Shown here one piece after another: positions 8,912-18,484 of a DNA stretch of 64,000 bases. Both the position numbers and the translations under genes were made by a program. Position 1 is the first letter of the stretch; every line of letters begins with the position of its first letter. This DNA comes from Corynebacterium sanguinis (GTDB lineage Bacteria; Actinomycetota; Actinomycetes; Mycobacteriales; Mycobacteriaceae). A model generated the notes under the pieces. It saw only the letters and a list, made by a program, of their open reading frames with translations. It made no database searches and had not been told where the DNA came from. Location: contig NZ_CP038157.1 in the NCBI RefSeq assembly GCF_007641235.1, forward strand, positions 186,001 through 250,000. Direction: 5' to 3'.

Positions 8912-9025
8912 ACTCCTCGGTGCCCTCGGCGGAGGAGTGTGAGATGACCGGGAGCATGTTTACATCCGGACCACAGGCGCTGGCCTGAGGGTCAGGACCG
9001 GGTTTTCTCCCGGGTGGGGGGAAGG

Positions 9026-9817
9026 TTAGAAGGTGATGCCGTGCTCGGCGAACCAGGGAGCCGGGTCCACGGCGCCGCTGCCGGTCGGGTAGAGCTCAAA
9101 ATGCAGGTGGGAACCGGTGGAGAAACCTCGGTTACCCATGCCGGCGATCTTCTGGCCGGCGGTGACCTTCTCACCCACGCTGACATCGAGGGTTTCCATG
9201 TGGCCGTAGACGGCAATGGAGCCGTCATCGTGCTGGATGCGGATCCACTGGCCGAAACCGGAAGCCGGTCCGGAGTCGATGACGGTGCCGCCCATGGCCG
9301 CAAGAATTGGGGTGCCCACGACGTTGGCGATGTCTAGTCCTGCGTGGAGGCTGCCCCAGCGCATACCGAAACCGGAGGTGAAGGTGCCCTCAGTGGGTTT
9401 GACCACGGATGAGGCGTTGGCCAGGCGTTCTGCCTCAATGCGTTCTGCTTCCAGACGTGCAGCCTCAGCGCGGGCGGCCTCGGTGCGCTCGGCGGCGTAC
9501 TCAACCGCCTTGTCCAACTGCTCGTTGATATTGGTTACCGGCTTATACTCCGAGATCGTCAGGATCTGCGGGGCCGTCTCCGTCGTGTCCGGGGGCAGCG
9601 CGGTGTCATTGGTGGCCAACTGCACGCCACCGACAGTGTCCTGCGGGGAGATCGGGGCCTCAGCCTGGGTCTGCAGCGTGGCGACGGCGGCACCACTGAG
9701 ACCCGCAGACGAGACCGCGCCCGTGGCCACGGCCACCAGGGCTACGCGGCTCTTGGTTTGCGGGGTGGGGATCTTGCGGTGTTTTCCTCCGGCTGATCGC
9801 TGAGCCTTCAGTCGCAT
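9026..9817 (-). CDS. M23-family (LytM-type) peptidoglycan endopeptidase, exported
   Basis: A 263-residue protein. It has a basic N-terminus and a hydrophobic segment (about residues 25-50) acting as a signal peptide or anchor, then an Ala/Glu-rich coiled-coil stretch (about 105-140, repeated EAARLEAERI) and the LytM/M23 zinc peptidase domain at the C-terminus. Zinc ligands are seen in LHAGLDI (His and Asp) and in the HLH of GSHLHFE. This set is complete for catalysis, so it is likely an active cell-wall hydrolase rather than an EnvC-like activator. It is transcribed alone; an inverted repeat lies upstream (9911-9951). Confidence 0.92.
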   Translation of the reverse strand: MRLKAQRSAGGKHRKIPTPQTKSRVALVAVATGAVSSAGLSGAAVATLQTQAEAPISPQDTVGGVQLATNDTALPPDTTETAPQILTISEYKPVTNINEQLDKAVEYAAERTEAARAEAARLEAERIEAERLANASSVVKPTEGTFTSGFGMRWGSLHAGLDIANVVGTPILAAMGGTVIDSGPASGFGQWIRIQHDDGSIAVYGHMETLDVSVGEKVTAGQKIAGMGNRGFSTGSHLHFELYPTGSGAVDPAPWFAEHGITF

Positions 9818-9910
9818 GAATCTTCTTCCGTCGTTGTCCGTTGTTCCGCCACACTCGATCTCACCGTTGTACTCGTTAGAGACGAAATTGTGACTGTTTC
9901 GTTACCTGAT

Positions 9911-9951
9911 GGAGGTGACATTAACTTCTCATCCCCACCGAAGTCACCTCC
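9911..9951. promoter_or_regulatory. Inverted repeat upstream of the M23 peptidase gene
   Basis: A 9-bp perfect inverted repeat GGAGGTGAC / GTCACCTCC with a 23-base spacer lies about 95 bases upstream of the peptidase start. It could be an operator with two half-sites or a leader hairpin. The rest of 9818-10158 shows no gene that I can support. Confidence 0.35.
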
Positions 9952-10158
9952 GGAGTCCATTTAGTGATCTATTTCATAGTTCGGCTCCTAGTTGGGGAGG
10001 TGTCTGTGATGGGCGGGGGGATCACCAAGGGAAAGGCCTGTCTCGGGCTTGTCGCTGGCCTCGTCGAGGCATGGGCCATGGCTGCGGGAGCCCGGGAGGA
10101 GGTCACGCGACCAGTTCCTCGCTGGCCCCGTGAGGGGCCGGCGGTGAGACCGGGGTGG

Positions 10159-12276
10159 TTAAGGCTGGTCGGTTGTCCGGGTGCCGTGGTCGGACGTGGG
10201 GGTCTTACCGTCCGTGGTGGGGCCGAGGAATGTGGTGTGGTTTTCGTTCTCGGCGTTGCTACCGGTGGTGGTCTTTTCCTCGTTGCCCGTGGTTTTCCCG
10301 ACCGTGCCCGGCCAATGGCCGATGAGCAGGAGGGCGACGACGGCCAGTGGGACCACACCTGTGGCCCAGGCCAGGACGGCGGTGCGTTGGTCGGCGAGCA
10401 GATCGAGCTCCCAGGGCAGGAGCAGGGAGCGGTAGAACTCCTCGCCCAGGATCGTGTCCAGGCGCAGGAGATAGACCCCGACGAGCAGGTGGACGGGCAG
10501 GGAGGCAACCAGCCAGCCCAGGCGGACGGTGGCTGGGCGCCGGCGCGGGATCGGGTCGGGTCCGAGCATCCCCCAGACGTAGAAGCAACCGGAGACCAGG
10601 AGCACGGTGTTCATGATCAGCTGCCCCGCGTACTTGGAGATCAGCAGCTCATAAAGCGGGATGAACAGGTACATGACGTAGAAGAACACCAGGAACTGCA
10701 GGGTGTTGACCACCGGATGGGTGATCACCCCCACCAACCGGCTGCGGGTGAAGGCGCGCACCCAGTCGTGGATATTCGGCCTACCCGGGGCCCCCGGGGC
10801 GAAGGCGGTCATCAGCAGGGTCAGCGGGGCACCCAGCACCAGGAAGATGGGGATGACCAGCGACAAGATGATGTGGCCGACCATGTGCACCGAGAAGACC
10901 GCGGGCATATTCAGCCCGATCCCGGAGCTCATCGTCACCAGCAGGGTCACACATCCGGCCAACCACCAGGCGGTGGGGGTACTCGACCAGGTGTGACCTG
11001 CCTGGCGGGTGCGCCACACAGCGGCCAGATAGCCGACGGCCAGCAGCAGGGCGAGGGCACCAAACAGCAGGTCAAAGCGCCACATGCCCCACACGTTGAG
11101 GATGGTGGGCTTCTCGGACAGCTCGTAGCCGAGCTTGGTGGCCATCTGCGAGAGGTTCGGGATGCGCGGTGGGGGCGGCGGGGTGCGCCCCATGGTGATG
11201 GCGATACCGGTGACCGCCGCCATGACAAGCACCTCGACGATGGCGACCTGGCGGAACAGGCGGCGATCAGCGGGGTTGGCCTGCACCTGCGGAATGACCC
11301 ACGCCCGGTGGATCCACCCGAAGACACCGAGGATGATCACGCCGATGGTCTTGGCCACGATGATTAACCCGTAACGGGTGGTCAACAGATCCGTCAGCTC
11401 GATGCGGATGGCGGCGTTGACCAGCCCGGACACGGCCATGACGATGATGGAGACTAGGGCGATTGTCGAGTAGCGGCGCAGCGCAATATCCAGGTCAGGT
11501 CCCAGGCGACGACCGTGGGCGAGTAGGGCCATGAGTCCGCCGACCCACAGGACTAAGAAGACCAGGTGCCACAGGTAGGAGTTGGTGCCGTGGTCGTGGT
11601 TACCGCCCGAGGAGGAATGCCCTGTCAGGCCCAGGGGGATGATCATGAGGATTGACCCGAGGAGCAACAGTGGTTGGGTGATCCACGCCCGGCTCATCAG
11701 GCCCGTACAACCGGTGACCAGGGCAATAAGGGCGACGATCAGCCACACCTGGGCCATGGCCACCTGCTCGACGGCCACCGTCAGGGTCTCCAGGCCCAGT
11801 GTCTGGGCCAGGGGGGTGCCGGAGACATCTGAGAGCACCAGCGGGATCATCAACAACGCGATCAGTCCGAAGCAGATGGCCGCGACCGCACCGGTACGCG
11901 AGGCCAGGTGCCCGTCCACACTCAACGAGGCCTGGTGCAGGTGGTCGTGATCACCGCCGGGCAACCGTGGGGAGATGAGGAAAGCAGCGAACAGGAAAGA
12001 ACCGGCGGACAGGGCAGCGAGCATCCAACCGACCGCACGGAAAAACGGCAACCCGAAGGTGGTCGCGATGCCCGGGTTGGGGATCCCCAGGGCCGCGAGG
12101 GATTCACCGAGGAAGCTGTAGGCCACCGTCCCGCCGATGGCACCGGCGACGGCGAAAAAGAGCAGGTACAACGGCCACGTGGGGCGTACCCGCTCCTGAG
12201 GCCGGCTCCCGATGGTGGGGGTCGTCCCTGTGGTCGTATCCGTGGCAGTGGGGGTGTCATTTACCGGGTGGGTCAT
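10159..12276 (-). CDS. CopD-CtaG fusion: copper-handling / cytochrome oxidase assembly membrane protein
   Basis: A polytopic protein of 705 residues. The N-terminal half is a CopD-type domain (copper import across the membrane), with a histidine cluster in SGGNHDHGTNSY. The C-terminal half is a Caa3_CtaG domain, with the typical MVGHIILSL and MFIPLYELL-like segments; CtaG proteins help deliver copper to cytochrome c oxidase. I chose ATG 12276 (MTHPVNDTPT). ATG 12315 is possible, and the frame stays open to 12444, but those upstream residues are unlike the family. The gene is divergent from copC, with 297 bases between them for shared regulation. Confidence 0.88.
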   Translation of the reverse strand: MTHPVNDTPTATDTTTGTTPTIGSRPQERVRPTWPLYLLFFAVAGAIGGTVAYSFLGESLAALGIPNPGIATTFGLPFFRAVGWMLAALSAGSFLFAAFLISPRLPGGDHDHLHQASLSVDGHLASRTGAVAAICFGLIALLMIPLVLSDVSGTPLAQTLGLETLTVAVEQVAMAQVWLIVALIALVTGCTGLMSRAWITQPLLLLGSILMIIPLGLTGHSSSGGNHDHGTNSYLWHLVFLVLWVGGLMALLAHGRRLGPDLDIALRRYSTIALVSIIVMAVSGLVNAAIRIELTDLLTTRYGLIIVAKTIGVIILGVFGWIHRAWVIPQVQANPADRRLFRQVAIVEVLVMAAVTGIAITMGRTPPPPPRIPNLSQMATKLGYELSEKPTILNVWGMWRFDLLFGALALLLAVGYLAAVWRTRQAGHTWSSTPTAWWLAGCVTLLVTMSSGIGLNMPAVFSVHMVGHIILSLVIPIFLVLGAPLTLLMTAFAPGAPGRPNIHDWVRAFTRSRLVGVITHPVVNTLQFLVFFYVMYLFIPLYELLISKYAGQLIMNTVLLVSGCFYVWGMLGPDPIPRRRPATVRLGWLVASLPVHLLVGVYLLRLDTILGEEFYRSLLLPWELDLLADQRTAVLAWATGVVPLAVVALLLIGHWPGTVGKTTGNEEKTTTGSNAENENHTTFLGPTTDGKTPTSDHGTRTTDQP

Positions 12277-12573
12277 CTGTGTCCATTTCGCCGTCCATGC
12301 CGCCTCCGCTCTCATGGTGTGCTCGGAAGCGGGCGTGAGGTTCACCCTAATGGGGCCTGCGGGTGTTCTTGTACATTGCCCAGGGACCGGTCTCTTCCTC
12401 CGGTTCGCCCCCTGCAGGGGGCACCGACCTGGGAAGAACAACACCCGGTGAAGGCGGCGTGGCCGGGAACTTTCCTCCCGCCCGTTCCGACCACTCTCTT
12501 GGTACCTCCCGCAGGCAGGTGTCGTAGTCGCTCACATCCGGTTGAAGAACCGGCCCAGTCCAGGAGGACTTTC

Positions 12574-13164
12574 GTGATCATCTCCCCCATGCTCCCTCGT
12601 CGTGTGCTGGCTACTGTTGTGGCGGTCGGGGCCCTGACGGTCGTAGCCACCCCGGTTGCCCTCGCGCATGACTCCGTGATCGGCGGCAATCCCGCGGACG
12701 GTGAAGTGGTCGAGGAATTTCCGCGCCGCATCGAGCTGGAGTTTTCCGGGCTGCCCCAGGAGGGTTTCAGCACCGTGGCCATCACCGACCAGGGCTCCGG
12801 TGATCTCCTGTTCAGTGGTGAGCCGACCATCGACGGCCGACTGGTGACCCTTGATCTACCTGCGGGTGTCAGCGGCGGGCCAGGTGACTACACCGTCGGC
12901 TTCCAGATCCTCTCCTCCGACGGCCACGCCACCCGCAGCGAGACCACCTTCACCGTCGCCGGTGACGCCCAAACGGCCGCCACCACCACGGGCGCCGACG
13001 CCAGGCCTGGGGAGGAGACCACAGCCGCCGAGAGCACCGCCGAGGAGGACACCTCCGTAGTCAGTAATCCGATAGTCCTGATTCTTGCGGGGTTGGCCCT
13101 CATCGGTGTCATCGCTGCCGTCCTCGTGCTGATCCTTAGGGGTCGGAACACGCCCACGGGGTAG
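12574..13164 (+). CDS. copC: CopC-like periplasmic copper-binding protein with a C-terminal membrane anchor
   Basis: 196 residues from GTG 12574, which has a strong AGGAGGA ribosome site 5 bases upstream. A signal peptide ends at VALAHD, so the mature protein starts with the His of the CopC copper site. The CopC beta-sandwich follows (NPADGEVV, FSGLP, YTVGFQILSSDGHATRSETTFTV); the DGH histidine is the second ligand. A Thr/Glu-rich linker leads to one membrane helix (about residues 165-188) with a basic tail. It is divergent from the CopD-CtaG gene, the usual CopC partner. Confidence 0.93.
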   Translation: MIISPMLPRRVLATVVAVGALTVVATPVALAHDSVIGGNPADGEVVEEFPRRIELEFSGLPQEGFSTVAITDQGSGDLLFSGEPTIDGRLVTLDLPAGVSGGPGDYTVGFQILSSDGHATRSETTFTVAGDAQTAATTTGADARPGEETTAAESTAEEDTSVVSNPIVLILAGLALIGVIAAVLVLILRGRNTPTG

Positions 13165-13305
13165 AAGAGCCACGGGTGTGCGGGTCTTCCTCGGGTGCAC
13201 AGCCTCGGCCTCTGCCCCAGGAAGTGCCTCAGACGCAGGCCCAGGGCTCCCCAGAGGCATTGAGCCGCCGTAGGGCGGACTGCCTTGATGATGCTTCCTT
13301 CCCGA

Positions 13306-13422
13306 TCACCTCGCAGGGGGGAAGGTGTGTCCGGTGTTGCGCCGACGGGAGAGCGTAGCGGGCGCGCAGCACCCGCAGCCGGTGGAGGCCGGTGGCAGCC
13401 GAGGGGGAGTCGGGGTGGTCAT
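13306..13422 (-). CDS. Small Cys-rich ORF (38 codons) with a strong ribosome site
   Basis: ATG 13422 is preceded by AAAGGAG at a 7-base spacing, far better than chance in this GC-rich sequence, and the frame stops at TGA 13306. The peptide is Pro/Thr-rich with a central CGCC motif and a basic tail (TLSRRRN). It lies 100 bases downstream of the sensor-kinase remnant on the same strand. It could be a small metal-binding peptide, or the start of a gene whose rest has been lost. I do not recognise the family. The remainder of 13165-13521 shows no other gene. Confidence 0.4.
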   Translation of the reverse strand: MTTPTPPRLPPASTGCGCCAPATLSRRRNTGHTFPPAR

Positions 13423-13521
13423 CGGATCGCTCCTTTGGATCGGTGGGATCGTGGGGGAAACTCCCCGGCCATCATGCCCCTCCAGGGGTGCCTTCCGGCA
13501 GGGGGCGGGGGTCGCTGGCCA

Positions 13522-14056
13522 TCAGGGGGTGCCCTTCGGGAGTAGGGGAAGACCGATGGTGAATACGGCGCCTTCGCCTGGTCCGGGCGAGGTGGCGGTG
13601 AGTGTTCCGCCGTGAGCTTCCATCAGGGCCCGGGAGATGGTCAGGCCGATACCGGAACCGCCGTGGTCGCGGTCGCGGGCGGTGTCCCCGCGGTAGAACC
13701 GTTCGAAGACGTGCCCGAGTTGTTCCGCAGTCATCCCGCCCCCGGTGTCGACGACCTCAATGAGGACACTGTTGGCCCCTCGGCGGGCAACGCGGATGCT
13801 GACTTGACCGCCGGGCGGGGTGTGGCGCAGCGCGTTGGTCAGCAGGTTGTCCATCTGGATCCGGCTGCGACCTTCCGCCGACGGGAGCTCCACGTTCGTG
13901 GAGATGGGTGGCCTGGCCCGCACCGATAGCGCCGGCTGGGGTGGGGAGTTCGACAAGCTCCACCGTGCACTGCTCGGCCTGCCCGATCCAGACGACATCG
14001 ATGAGCAGGCCGAGGAGAACACACCTGTTCTGGTCACAAGCCCCAGTCAGTAACAC
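13522..14056 (-). pseudogene. Remnant of a two-component sensor histidine kinase (catalytic end only, frameshifted)
   Basis: The final 110 residues are a good HATPase_c domain: N box (MDNLLTNALRHTPPGG), G1 box (DTGGGM), F box (FERFYRGD) and G2 box (GGSGIGLTI). Upstream, the matching sequence (LLGLLIDVVWIGQAEQ...LVELPTPAGAI) continues in a different frame, so there is a frameshift around 13900. The dimerisation histidine domain and sensor part are missing, cut off just before the ccsB leader. The neighbourhood (copC, CopD) suggests a CopS-like copper sensor, but this is inference. Confidence 0.75.
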
Positions 14057-14088
14057 CCGCCCCTAAATCATAAGGACTTTATCCATTG

Positions 14089-15120
14089 ATGCCTGTTAAT
14101 CAGACCCTTTCCACCTTCTCCGACACCGCCTTCCAGACCGCCTTCGTGATCTACCTGCTCGCCCTGGTGCTCTCCCTGGTCTTCTACGTCAAGATGCAAG
14201 GGGTCATCGACGCCCGACGGGCACGCGAAGACATCGCCCACCCCGAATATGTCGCTGTGGGCGCCGGTACCGGCACTGGGGACCTCACTGACAGGTCAAT
14301 CGGAGACGTTAACGCCACCGACCCCCTGCTCACCGATGAGCAATATGCTGCCCAGGAGGCCTCCGCCGATAAATTCGGTGGCATGACTCAGGCTCTGGCC
14401 TGGTTGGGCGCAGTGGTCCACCTGATGTCGGTGGTTCTGCGCGGCCTGGCCACCGACCGCTTCCCGCTGGGCAACATGTACGAGTACATCTCCATGATCT
14501 GCGTCCTGGCGGTCATCTCCGCAGCGATTGTCATCCAGCGCCGTGAGTGGCGCAGCGTGTGGCCGTGGCTGCTGGTCCCGATCCTGGTCCTGCTGTTTTT
14601 CGGTGGCACCAGCCTCTACTCCAACTCCGCCCCAGTCGTGCCCGCCCTGCAGTCCTACTGGCTGCCCGTCCATGTCTCCACTGTGTCCCTGGGCGCGGCG
14701 ATTGGCATCGTCTCGGGCATCGCTTCCCTGCTCTACCTGCTGCGTATCTGGCAGCCGAAGGGCAGAGAGCGTGGCTTCTTCGGTGCTGTGGCCAAGCCGC
14801 TGCCGAGTGCGAAAAAGCTCGACGCCCTGGCCTACAAGTCCGCCATCATTACGTTGCCCGTGCTGGGGTTGGGCATTGTTCTGGGTGCGATCTGGGCTGA
14901 GGCCTCGTGGGGCCGGTTTTGGGGATGGGATCCGAAGGAGACCGCATCCTTTATCTCCTGGGTGCTCTATGCCGCCTACCTGCATGCCCGTGCCACCGCC
15001 GGGTGGCGCGATCACAAGGCCGCGTGGATCAATATCCTGGCCCTGGCCACGATGATCTTCAATCTGTTTTTCATCAACCTGGTCGTCTCTGGTCTGCACT
15101 CCTACGCCGGACTGAACTAA
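14089..15120 (+). CDS. ccsB: c-type cytochrome biogenesis protein CcsB/ResC
   Basis: A membrane protein of 343 residues that, with CcsA/ResB-type partners, carries heme across the membrane and attaches it to apocytochrome c. It has eight hydrophobic segments, the tryptophan-rich heme-binding signature WGRFWGWDPKETASF, and flanking histidines (for example LHSYAG at the C-terminus). The start is taken at ATG 14089; TTG 14086 is equally close to the weak AAGGA at 14072. No resB or ccdA lies beside it here, so the rest of the system II machinery must be elsewhere. It is convergent with cydC. Confidence 0.93.
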   Translation: MPVNQTLSTFSDTAFQTAFVIYLLALVLSLVFYVKMQGVIDARRAREDIAHPEYVAVGAGTGTGDLTDRSIGDVNATDPLLTDEQYAAQEASADKFGGMTQALAWLGAVVHLMSVVLRGLATDRFPLGNMYEYISMICVLAVISAAIVIQRREWRSVWPWLLVPILVLLFFGGTSLYSNSAPVVPALQSYWLPVHVSTVSLGAAIGIVSGIASLLYLLRIWQPKGRERGFFGAVAKPLPSAKKLDALAYKSAIITLPVLGLGIVLGAIWAEASWGRFWGWDPKETASFISWVLYAAYLHARATAGWRDHKAAWINILALATMIFNLFFINLVVSGLHSYAGLN

Positions 15121-15177
15121 AGGAGCCTGCGTTTAATATCGCTGATTGTCGCTCCTGTCTCGAGTGTGACCATCTTT

Positions 15178-16878
15178 TTAGTCCTGGTAAGGGGGTGAGG
15201 TCCTGATCTGCACCGGGTCGGGGAAGGTCTGCGTGCCCACCTGCCCGGTTGTCGAGTCAGTGTCGTTAGCGTGGGTGACCAGGATGACGCTGCGCCGTGG
15301 CAGCGGTCCCGGCAGCGGTTGGTGGAGCAGGAGGTCTAGCAACGCCGCCGCGTCCGTGGCCGCGATATGTTCGGTCGGCTCATCCAGCAGCAGCACCGGC
15401 GCGGTGGAACACAGTGCCCGAGCCAGCAGTAGACGGCGACGCTGACCGCTCGACAGGGAGCCCGCGCCGTCGGCAAGCAGCAGGTCCAGCGGATCAGCAC
15501 CCGCTCCGACGGTCTCCCGCAACCAGTCCGCCAGCCCCACCGCGCGCAGGATCTCACGGAGTTCCCCGTCGCTGGCATCGGGGTTGGCTACCAGGAGATT
15601 CTCCCGGATGGTGGTGGAAAAGAGCCACTCGTCCTCGGCGTGCACGCGCAGGGTTTCTCGCAGCGTGACTTGGTCGATCTCCGGGACCGGGTGCCCACTC
15701 AGCGTGGCAGAACCACTGCGTGGTGGCACCAGGCCTCCCAGGGTCTGCAGCAACGTGGTCTTGCCGCAGCCGCTGGGGCCGCGGATGACCATACGCTCAC
15801 CGGGTAGCAGATCCACCTGCCAACTGATGTCACCGAAACGGCAGCGTAGGTCGGTGGCTCTAAGATGGCAGTTGTCAAGCTCCCACGCTGTCACCTCCCC
15901 ACCATCCGTTGTCGGAGTGGTACCGGACTCCTCGACCAGGTCGGTGAGGCGGCGGGCGCTGTGGGAAGCCTCGTCGGCGTGGATCGCGGCCTCCGAGAGC
16001 TGCGCGTGGGACTCGAAAGCCGCCAACGGCAGCAACACCACCATGCCCAGCCAAGTGGGATCCCCAGTGTATGCCAGCGCGGCGACGATCACCGTCAGTG
16101 CCCCGGCCAGGCCGGTGGACCACTGGATCAGCGCCTGTGACGTTGCCAAGGGTTTCTCGGCGGCGACGGTGGCGTTGCTACTGCATCGCGACGCCGCGAC
16201 GGCCAGATCCTCGCGCTGCTCTTCCAGACCGGCGGCGGCGAACTCCACGCGGTGGTCCAGCAGCTCATCCAGAGCCACTTCGAAATTATCCTCGGCGAGT
16301 ATCCGACGTGAGCGCCTGGCTGCCCGCACCGCCAGCCAGGGGGCAAGCACTCCGGTGACCACGAAGCCCAGTGACAGAACCAGACCCGCCACGGGATGCA
16401 GCAAAGTAGCCCCGGCCACTGCAAAGACGGTGAGTACCACCGCCACCCCAGCGGGCACGACGGCGCGCACGATGACATCGGTGACGCGTTCGGTGTCTGC
16501 AACCAGGCGCACCAGCCCGTCGCCGCGGGTGAACAGATGCCCCCGCCCGGAACCGGTATGGTCGAAGGCCAGCGCATCGAAGACCCGAGAACGCAACGTG
16601 GTCAGGGCACGCAGCGCGATGCGGTGGCTGAGCAACCGATCCACGTAACGGAATACCGCCCGAGAAATGCCCAGCGCCCGCACGGCGGTGACCGCGACCG
16701 TCAGGTCCATCACCGGTGGCATCTGCCAGGCCTTGGTGATCAACCAACCGGAGACGATGGTCAGGGTCAGCGCAGAGATCAGGGTGATGGAGCCGGCCGC
16801 GACGCCCGCGATAATCTCACGGTGCCGCACCCCAGCCAGGCGGAGCATTCCGTTAAGTGATCGAATATCTGCTCTCAC
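15178..16878 (-). CDS. cydC: Cysteine/glutathione ABC exporter subunit CydC
   Basis: A 566-residue half transporter (six membrane helices, then an ATPase domain) that forms a heterodimer with CydD and is needed to assemble cytochrome bd. Visible motifs are Walker A GPSGCGKTT, signature LSSGQRRRLLLAR and Walker B VLLLDEPTEHI. It starts at GTG 16878, overlapping the cydD stop by 4 bases (GTGA), so the two are translationally coupled. It is the last gene of cydABDC. Confidence 0.95.
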   Translation of the reverse strand: MRADIRSLNGMLRLAGVRHREIIAGVAAGSITLISALTLTIVSGWLITKAWQMPPVMDLTVAVTAVRALGISRAVFRYVDRLLSHRIALRALTTLRSRVFDALAFDHTGSGRGHLFTRGDGLVRLVADTERVTDVIVRAVVPAGVAVVLTVFAVAGATLLHPVAGLVLSLGFVVTGVLAPWLAVRAARRSRRILAEDNFEVALDELLDHRVEFAAAGLEEQREDLAVAASRCSSNATVAAEKPLATSQALIQWSTGLAGALTVIVAALAYTGDPTWLGMVVLLPLAAFESHAQLSEAAIHADEASHSARRLTDLVEESGTTPTTDGGEVTAWELDNCHLRATDLRCRFGDISWQVDLLPGERMVIRGPSGCGKTTLLQTLGGLVPPRSGSATLSGHPVPEIDQVTLRETLRVHAEDEWLFSTTIRENLLVANPDASDGELREILRAVGLADWLRETVGAGADPLDLLLADGAGSLSSGQRRRLLLARALCSTAPVLLLDEPTEHIAATDAAALLDLLLHQPLPGPLPRRSVILVTHANDTDSTTGQVGTQTFPDPVQIRTSPPYQD

Positions 16879-18479
16879 AGGTACACCACCTCATCTGCGA
16901 TTGCGGCCAGGCGAACGTCATGGGTGGCCAGCACCACCGTGTGTCCGGCCGCAACCCGCCGGCGCAGCTCGGTGGAGAGGGCATCTACCAGCTCCGGGCT
17001 CAGGTGCGCGCTGGGTTCATCCAATAGGTGCAGCGTGGGTCCGCTGCCGCGGGCCAGAGTGCGGGCCAGGGTCAGGCGTTGGCTCTGGCCCGCCGAGAGG
17101 CCCTCGCCCTGTGGGCCGAGACGGCGTTTCAACGGTACGTCGAACCACAGGTTCCCGGCGGTTTCGGTGGCCGGTTTGCGCTGCGCACCCAGCAGCACGA
17201 GGTTGTCCTCGACGCTGCCGGGCACCAGCACCGGCCGGGCTGGCAGATAGGCCGTGCGTTCCGGCGGCGGGGCGGTGATCTCTCCGGTGACCAGGTCATC
17301 CGGCAGCGCGCCCAGGACGGCGAGGAACACGGTGGACTTTCCGGAGCCGTTGTCGCCGTACAGGACGGTGATCTTCCCGGGTTCGGCGGTGAAGCTCAGG
17401 TTCTCCGGCTTCGTGCCGTCGCGGCCGCCCACGCTGAGGTCGGTGACTGTCAGCTGGACGCCCGCGGGGGAGCCACAGTGGGTCAGGTAGTTCCGGCCGT
17501 GGTGGCCCACGGGGCGAGTCTCATCTTCGTCCAGCAGCTCCAGGATCTCCTCGGCGGCGGTGAGTCCGTCGGCGGCGGCGTGGAAGTTCGTGCCCACCTG
17601 CCGGATCGGGTTGTACACCTCCGGCACCACAATCAGTGCGATCAGTCCTGCGGTTAGCTCCATGTTGCCGTCCACCAGGCGCAGCCCGATGCTCACAGCC
17701 ACCAGCGCCACCGCAAGGGTGGCCAGGAACTCCAGGGCAAACGACGACAGGAACGCCAGGCGCAGCACCGACATGGTGGCCTTTTCGTGGCGACGCCCCG
17801 TGGACCGCAGCTGTCTGCTCGGCTGGTGGGTGGCGCCCAGTGCCCGCAGTGTCAGCGAGCCGGACAACAAGTCCGCCAGCTGCCCGCCCAGAGCGCTAGT
17901 CACCTCCAGACGACGTCGTGTATGGGCGGCGGTCAGCTTACCGATCAACACCATGAAGGCCGGAATCAATGGCACTGTCACCAGCGCCAAGATCCCGGAG
18001 ACGGGGTCAGCCACCAGCACCACGACCAGGGCGGCCGGAGTCGCCAGCGCGGCAGCGACCAGGGAGGGCAGGAATTCGTTCAGGTAGGGCCGAAAATTCT
18101 CGGTGCCATCGGTGAGGACCTCGCGCCAGTGGGCCGATTCCTCCTGCACGCGGCGGGGATCGCGACGTCGTAACGCGGCCAACGCCTTGGCACGCAGGGT
18201 GTCGACGACCCGCCCGACGCTCTCCGAGGAGGAGCGTTGCGCGCGGGCAGCCACGACGCCGTGGACGGCGATGGCGGCGAAGAGGGCCACCACTGGCCAG
18301 GTCAGCACCTCCCAGTCGGCACCACGGTCCAGGATGACGCGCGCGGCGACCCAGCCGATGAGCACGCCGCGGGCGAGCACCAGCACGGTGATAAACGCCT
18401 GCAGCACGCCCGTGCGCAGGATCAGGCCCCGCACCGGCGGAACCAGGGCGAGGAGTCTAGGGTCAATAGGCCCCTGCAT
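16875..18479 (-). CDS. cydD: Cysteine/glutathione ABC exporter subunit CydD
   Basis: A 534-residue half transporter partnering CydC. It has membrane helices in about residues 15-290, then an ATPase with Walker A YGDNGSGKST, signature LSAGQSQRLTLAR and LLDEPSAHL. I chose ATG 18479 (MQGPIDPRLLA), 5 bases after the cydB stop. The open frame extends upstream to 18830 but that part is the shadow of cydB. The member proteins export cysteine or glutathione and so link thiol balance to bd oxidase assembly. Confidence 0.95.
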   Translation of the reverse strand: MQGPIDPRLLALVPPVRGLILRTGVLQAFITVLVLARGVLIGWVAARVILDRGADWEVLTWPVVALFAAIAVHGVVAARAQRSSSESVGRVVDTLRAKALAALRRRDPRRVQEESAHWREVLTDGTENFRPYLNEFLPSLVAAALATPAALVVVLVADPVSGILALVTVPLIPAFMVLIGKLTAAHTRRRLEVTSALGGQLADLLSGSLTLRALGATHQPSRQLRSTGRRHEKATMSVLRLAFLSSFALEFLATLAVALVAVSIGLRLVDGNMELTAGLIALIVVPEVYNPIRQVGTNFHAAADGLTAAEEILELLDEDETRPVGHHGRNYLTHCGSPAGVQLTVTDLSVGGRDGTKPENLSFTAEPGKITVLYGDNGSGKSTVFLAVLGALPDDLVTGEITAPPPERTAYLPARPVLVPGSVEDNLVLLGAQRKPATETAGNLWFDVPLKRRLGPQGEGLSAGQSQRLTLARTLARGSGPTLHLLDEPSAHLSPELVDALSTELRRRVAAGHTVVLATHDVRLAAIADEVVYL

Positions 18480-18484
18480 CCGGC

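Noticed and set aside
9964-11367. 467-codon plus-strand ORF
   Set aside because: It lies opposite the CopD-CtaG gene and its composition (Gly, Gln, Asp, His) is typical of an antisense frame in GC-rich DNA.
11908-12573. Upstream extension of the copC frame
   Set aside because: It overlaps the divergent CopD-CtaG gene; the AGGAGGA site before GTG 12574 and the signal peptide fix the start downstream.
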